Positions 6,514 through 7,363 of a stretch of DNA of 7,363 bases are shown here, one piece after another. Location of the stretch: NCBI GenBank assembly GCA_964606855.1, contig CAZSHM010000053.1, forward strand, positions 1 through 7,363, read 5' to 3'. Positions within the stretch are counted from its first letter, which is position 1; each line of letters begins with the position of its first letter. The position numbers and the translations under genes were made by a program. The stretch comes from UBA7185 sp964606855 (lineage in GTDB: Bacteria; Bacillota; Peptococcia; Peptococcales; Peptococcaceae). Below the pieces are notes generated by a model. That model was not told the DNA's origin, searched no databases, and saw only the letters and a list, made by a program, of their open reading frames with translations.

Positions 6514-7005
6514 TCACTTCCCACTATCCATTTGCTCTAGATCAGACTCTTTCATGACCGTGGCCTCGCCAAACACGCCCGCCGCCAGGTTCAAGGGCGC
6601 TGTAAATCCGTCCTCGTTCAACAGCCCCGTGTTTCTGAACCCCCAGGCAATAATATCGCAGATCGTCGCCACATTCATTCTTTTCTTCCGCACGGAAGGA
6701 TCGATATCGGGATAATGATCGTATCCCAGTTCGTCCACGAAATACTCCGACACTTGATAAATTTCCTTTTCTACCCCGTATTCTATCCGCCCGCACTGCT
6801 CACAGTACAGCTCGATTTTCGCCTCATCGTATGCCGCATAGGTCACTTTCCGCAAGCTCAGCGCGCCGCCGCAGTACCGGCAAACGCAGTGGCCGCTCCT
6901 CGCGCGCAAAGCGTGTATGCGTTCTGTCTCTTTTTTGACTTTTACATGAATCGCGACCGCATCCTGTTCAGTCGTTGTGCTGTCTTTTCCAGGAAGCCCT
7001 GTCAT
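6514..7005 (-). CDS. Zinc-ribbon protein of unknown function
   Basis: The 163-residue product has a central four-cysteine zinc ribbon, CRYCGG at about 42-47 and CEQCGR at about 68-73, separated by a strand-rich stretch (VTYAAYDEAKIEL). A fifth cysteine (about 40) precedes it. A conserved-looking C-terminal part follows: VSEYFVDELGYDHYPDIDP, then a helix with CDIIAWGFRNTGLL. No membrane segment is seen. The ribbon resembles those that bind nucleic acid or protein, but no named family is recognised. The ATG at 7003-7005 is chosen because AGAGGTG lies about 7 bases upstream; the frame runs on to GTG at 7122, but those extra residues have no ribosome site and look non-coding. It leads the three-gene unit with the ABC ATPase and the two-half protein, which suggests a shared process. 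Confidence 0.78.
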   Translation of the reverse strand: MTGLPGKDSTTTEQDAVAIHVKVKKETERIHALRARSGHCVCRYCGGALSLRKVTYAAYDEAKIELYCEQCGRIEYGVEKEIYQVSEYFVDELGYDHYPDIDPSVRKKRMNVATICDIIAWGFRNTGLLNEDGFTAPLNLAAGVFGEATVMKESDLEQMDSGK

Positions 7006-7298
7006 TTCTCCGCACCTCTTTCCCCAGATGGTACCTGGCCTCTTGTCCTGCAAGTGCCTGCCGCCCTTGCGCATCCAAAACGCGTACGCTTCAACCGTAT
7101 GCGTCTCTGCAGACGCCGGCACACTGCAAGATGCTCACAATAGCGTTGTGGTGAAGGCGCTCCGCTCCTTCACCACAAGTTCAACCTGTTCCTCTCCTGA
7201 AAATGCGTTTTTTTCGGCCTGCTCTATGGAGCATGCAGCGGCGATCCCCGCGTCAGACACAGCTCCACGCGCACCGCCATCTGCAAAGAGGGCCTTGC
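7006..7298. other. Intergenic stretch before the zinc-ribbon operon
   Basis: About 290 bases with no convincing full gene. No -35/-10 pair at proper spacing was found for the zinc-ribbon gene, although the operon should have a promoter here unless it is read from the gene at the right edge. One minus-strand frame from 7302 to 7135 (55 codons) has a protein-like look (AAACSIEQAEKNAFSGEEQ) but only a CTG as possible start and a stop ahead of the zinc-ribbon frame. It may be a decayed gene end. The strong hairpin at 7146-7178 lies in it. Confidence 0.4.
7146..7178. repeat. Perfect 12-bp inverted repeat with 9-base spacer
   Basis: TTGTGGTGAAGG (7146-7157) and CCTTCACCACAA (7167-7178) are exact reverse complements around CGCTCCGCT. 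Transcribed from either strand it would form a stable hairpin. Neither side has a following T-tract, so it is not a standard intrinsic terminator. It sits between the right-edge gene and the zinc-ribbon gene and could act as a processing or stability element, an operator, or the remnant of a mobile-element end. Confidence 0.75.
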
Positions 7299-7363
7299 TC
7301 AGATCTCGTCGTCAATGATCTGGTAGATCGGCGCGCCTTCACACTGCGCGGGCATCCGCACGC
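7299..7363 (-). CDS. 3' end of an unidentified gene, cut by the window edge
   Basis: The minus strand is open from the edge for about 20 codons and ends in TGA at 7299-7301; the visible tail contains EGAPIYQIIDDEI. The other two frames are arginine- and cysteine-rich or stop quickly, so this is the most protein-like reading. Too little is present to name a family. It lies upstream of the zinc-ribbon gene with about 290 bases between. Confidence 0.45.
   Translation of the reverse strand, partial: VRMPAQCEGAPIYQIIDDEI

Noticed and set aside
7006..7122. N-terminal extension of the zinc-ribbon protein to a GTG at 7122
   Set aside because: There is no Shine-Dalgarno before that GTG, whereas AGAGGTG is well placed for the ATG at 7005; the added residues look non-coding.

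Overview
All genes that can be supported in this window lie on the minus strand, so the region reads right to left. The style points to a moderately GC-rich Firmicute of the class Clostridia, perhaps an Oscillospirales/Ruminococcaceae-type anaerobe. The grounds are strong purine-rich ribosome binding sites, GTG starts, a short two-helix SecG, a MEP-pathway IspE next to a GntR/FCD regulator, and a YlmA-like single ABC ATPase. The lineage is inferred from style and not proven.

Right edge to about 4640: a 20-codon 3' end of an unidentified gene (7299-7363) is followed by a 293-base stretch without a convincing gene. That stretch carries a perfect 12-bp inverted repeat (7146-7178). Next come three tightly coupled genes: a four-cysteine zinc-ribbon protein (6514-7005), a cytosolic YlmA/ModF-like ABC ATPase (5685-6509), and a protein of unknown family built from two similar halves (4717-5688). 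The gaps are 4 bases and then an ATGA overlap. The unit closes with a clear intrinsic terminator (4639-4669). Its base composition looks less GC-rich than the genes to the left. It is the least understood part of the window and the best candidate for an undescribed system.

About 4500 to 4075: secG stands alone as a monocistronic unit, with a near-consensus promoter (4466-4494) and its own terminator (4075-4124).

About 3832 to 225: an A24 prepilin-peptidase-like membrane protease, an alpha/beta hydrolase of the monoglyceride lipase/lysophospholipase type, ispE, and a GntR/FCD regulator. The last three are close or overlapping and are probably co-transcribed; ispE and the regulator share 23 bases. 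A long GC-rich hairpin with a T-tract (225-274) ends the unit. At the far left a near-consensus promoter with AT-rich upstream DNA (54-82) fires leftward into a gene outside the window.

The left unit mixes functions: isoprenoid precursor synthesis, lipid ester hydrolysis, protein processing at the membrane, and a metabolite-sensing repressor or activator. No tRNA, rRNA, CRISPR array, insertion sequence or prophage gene was seen.
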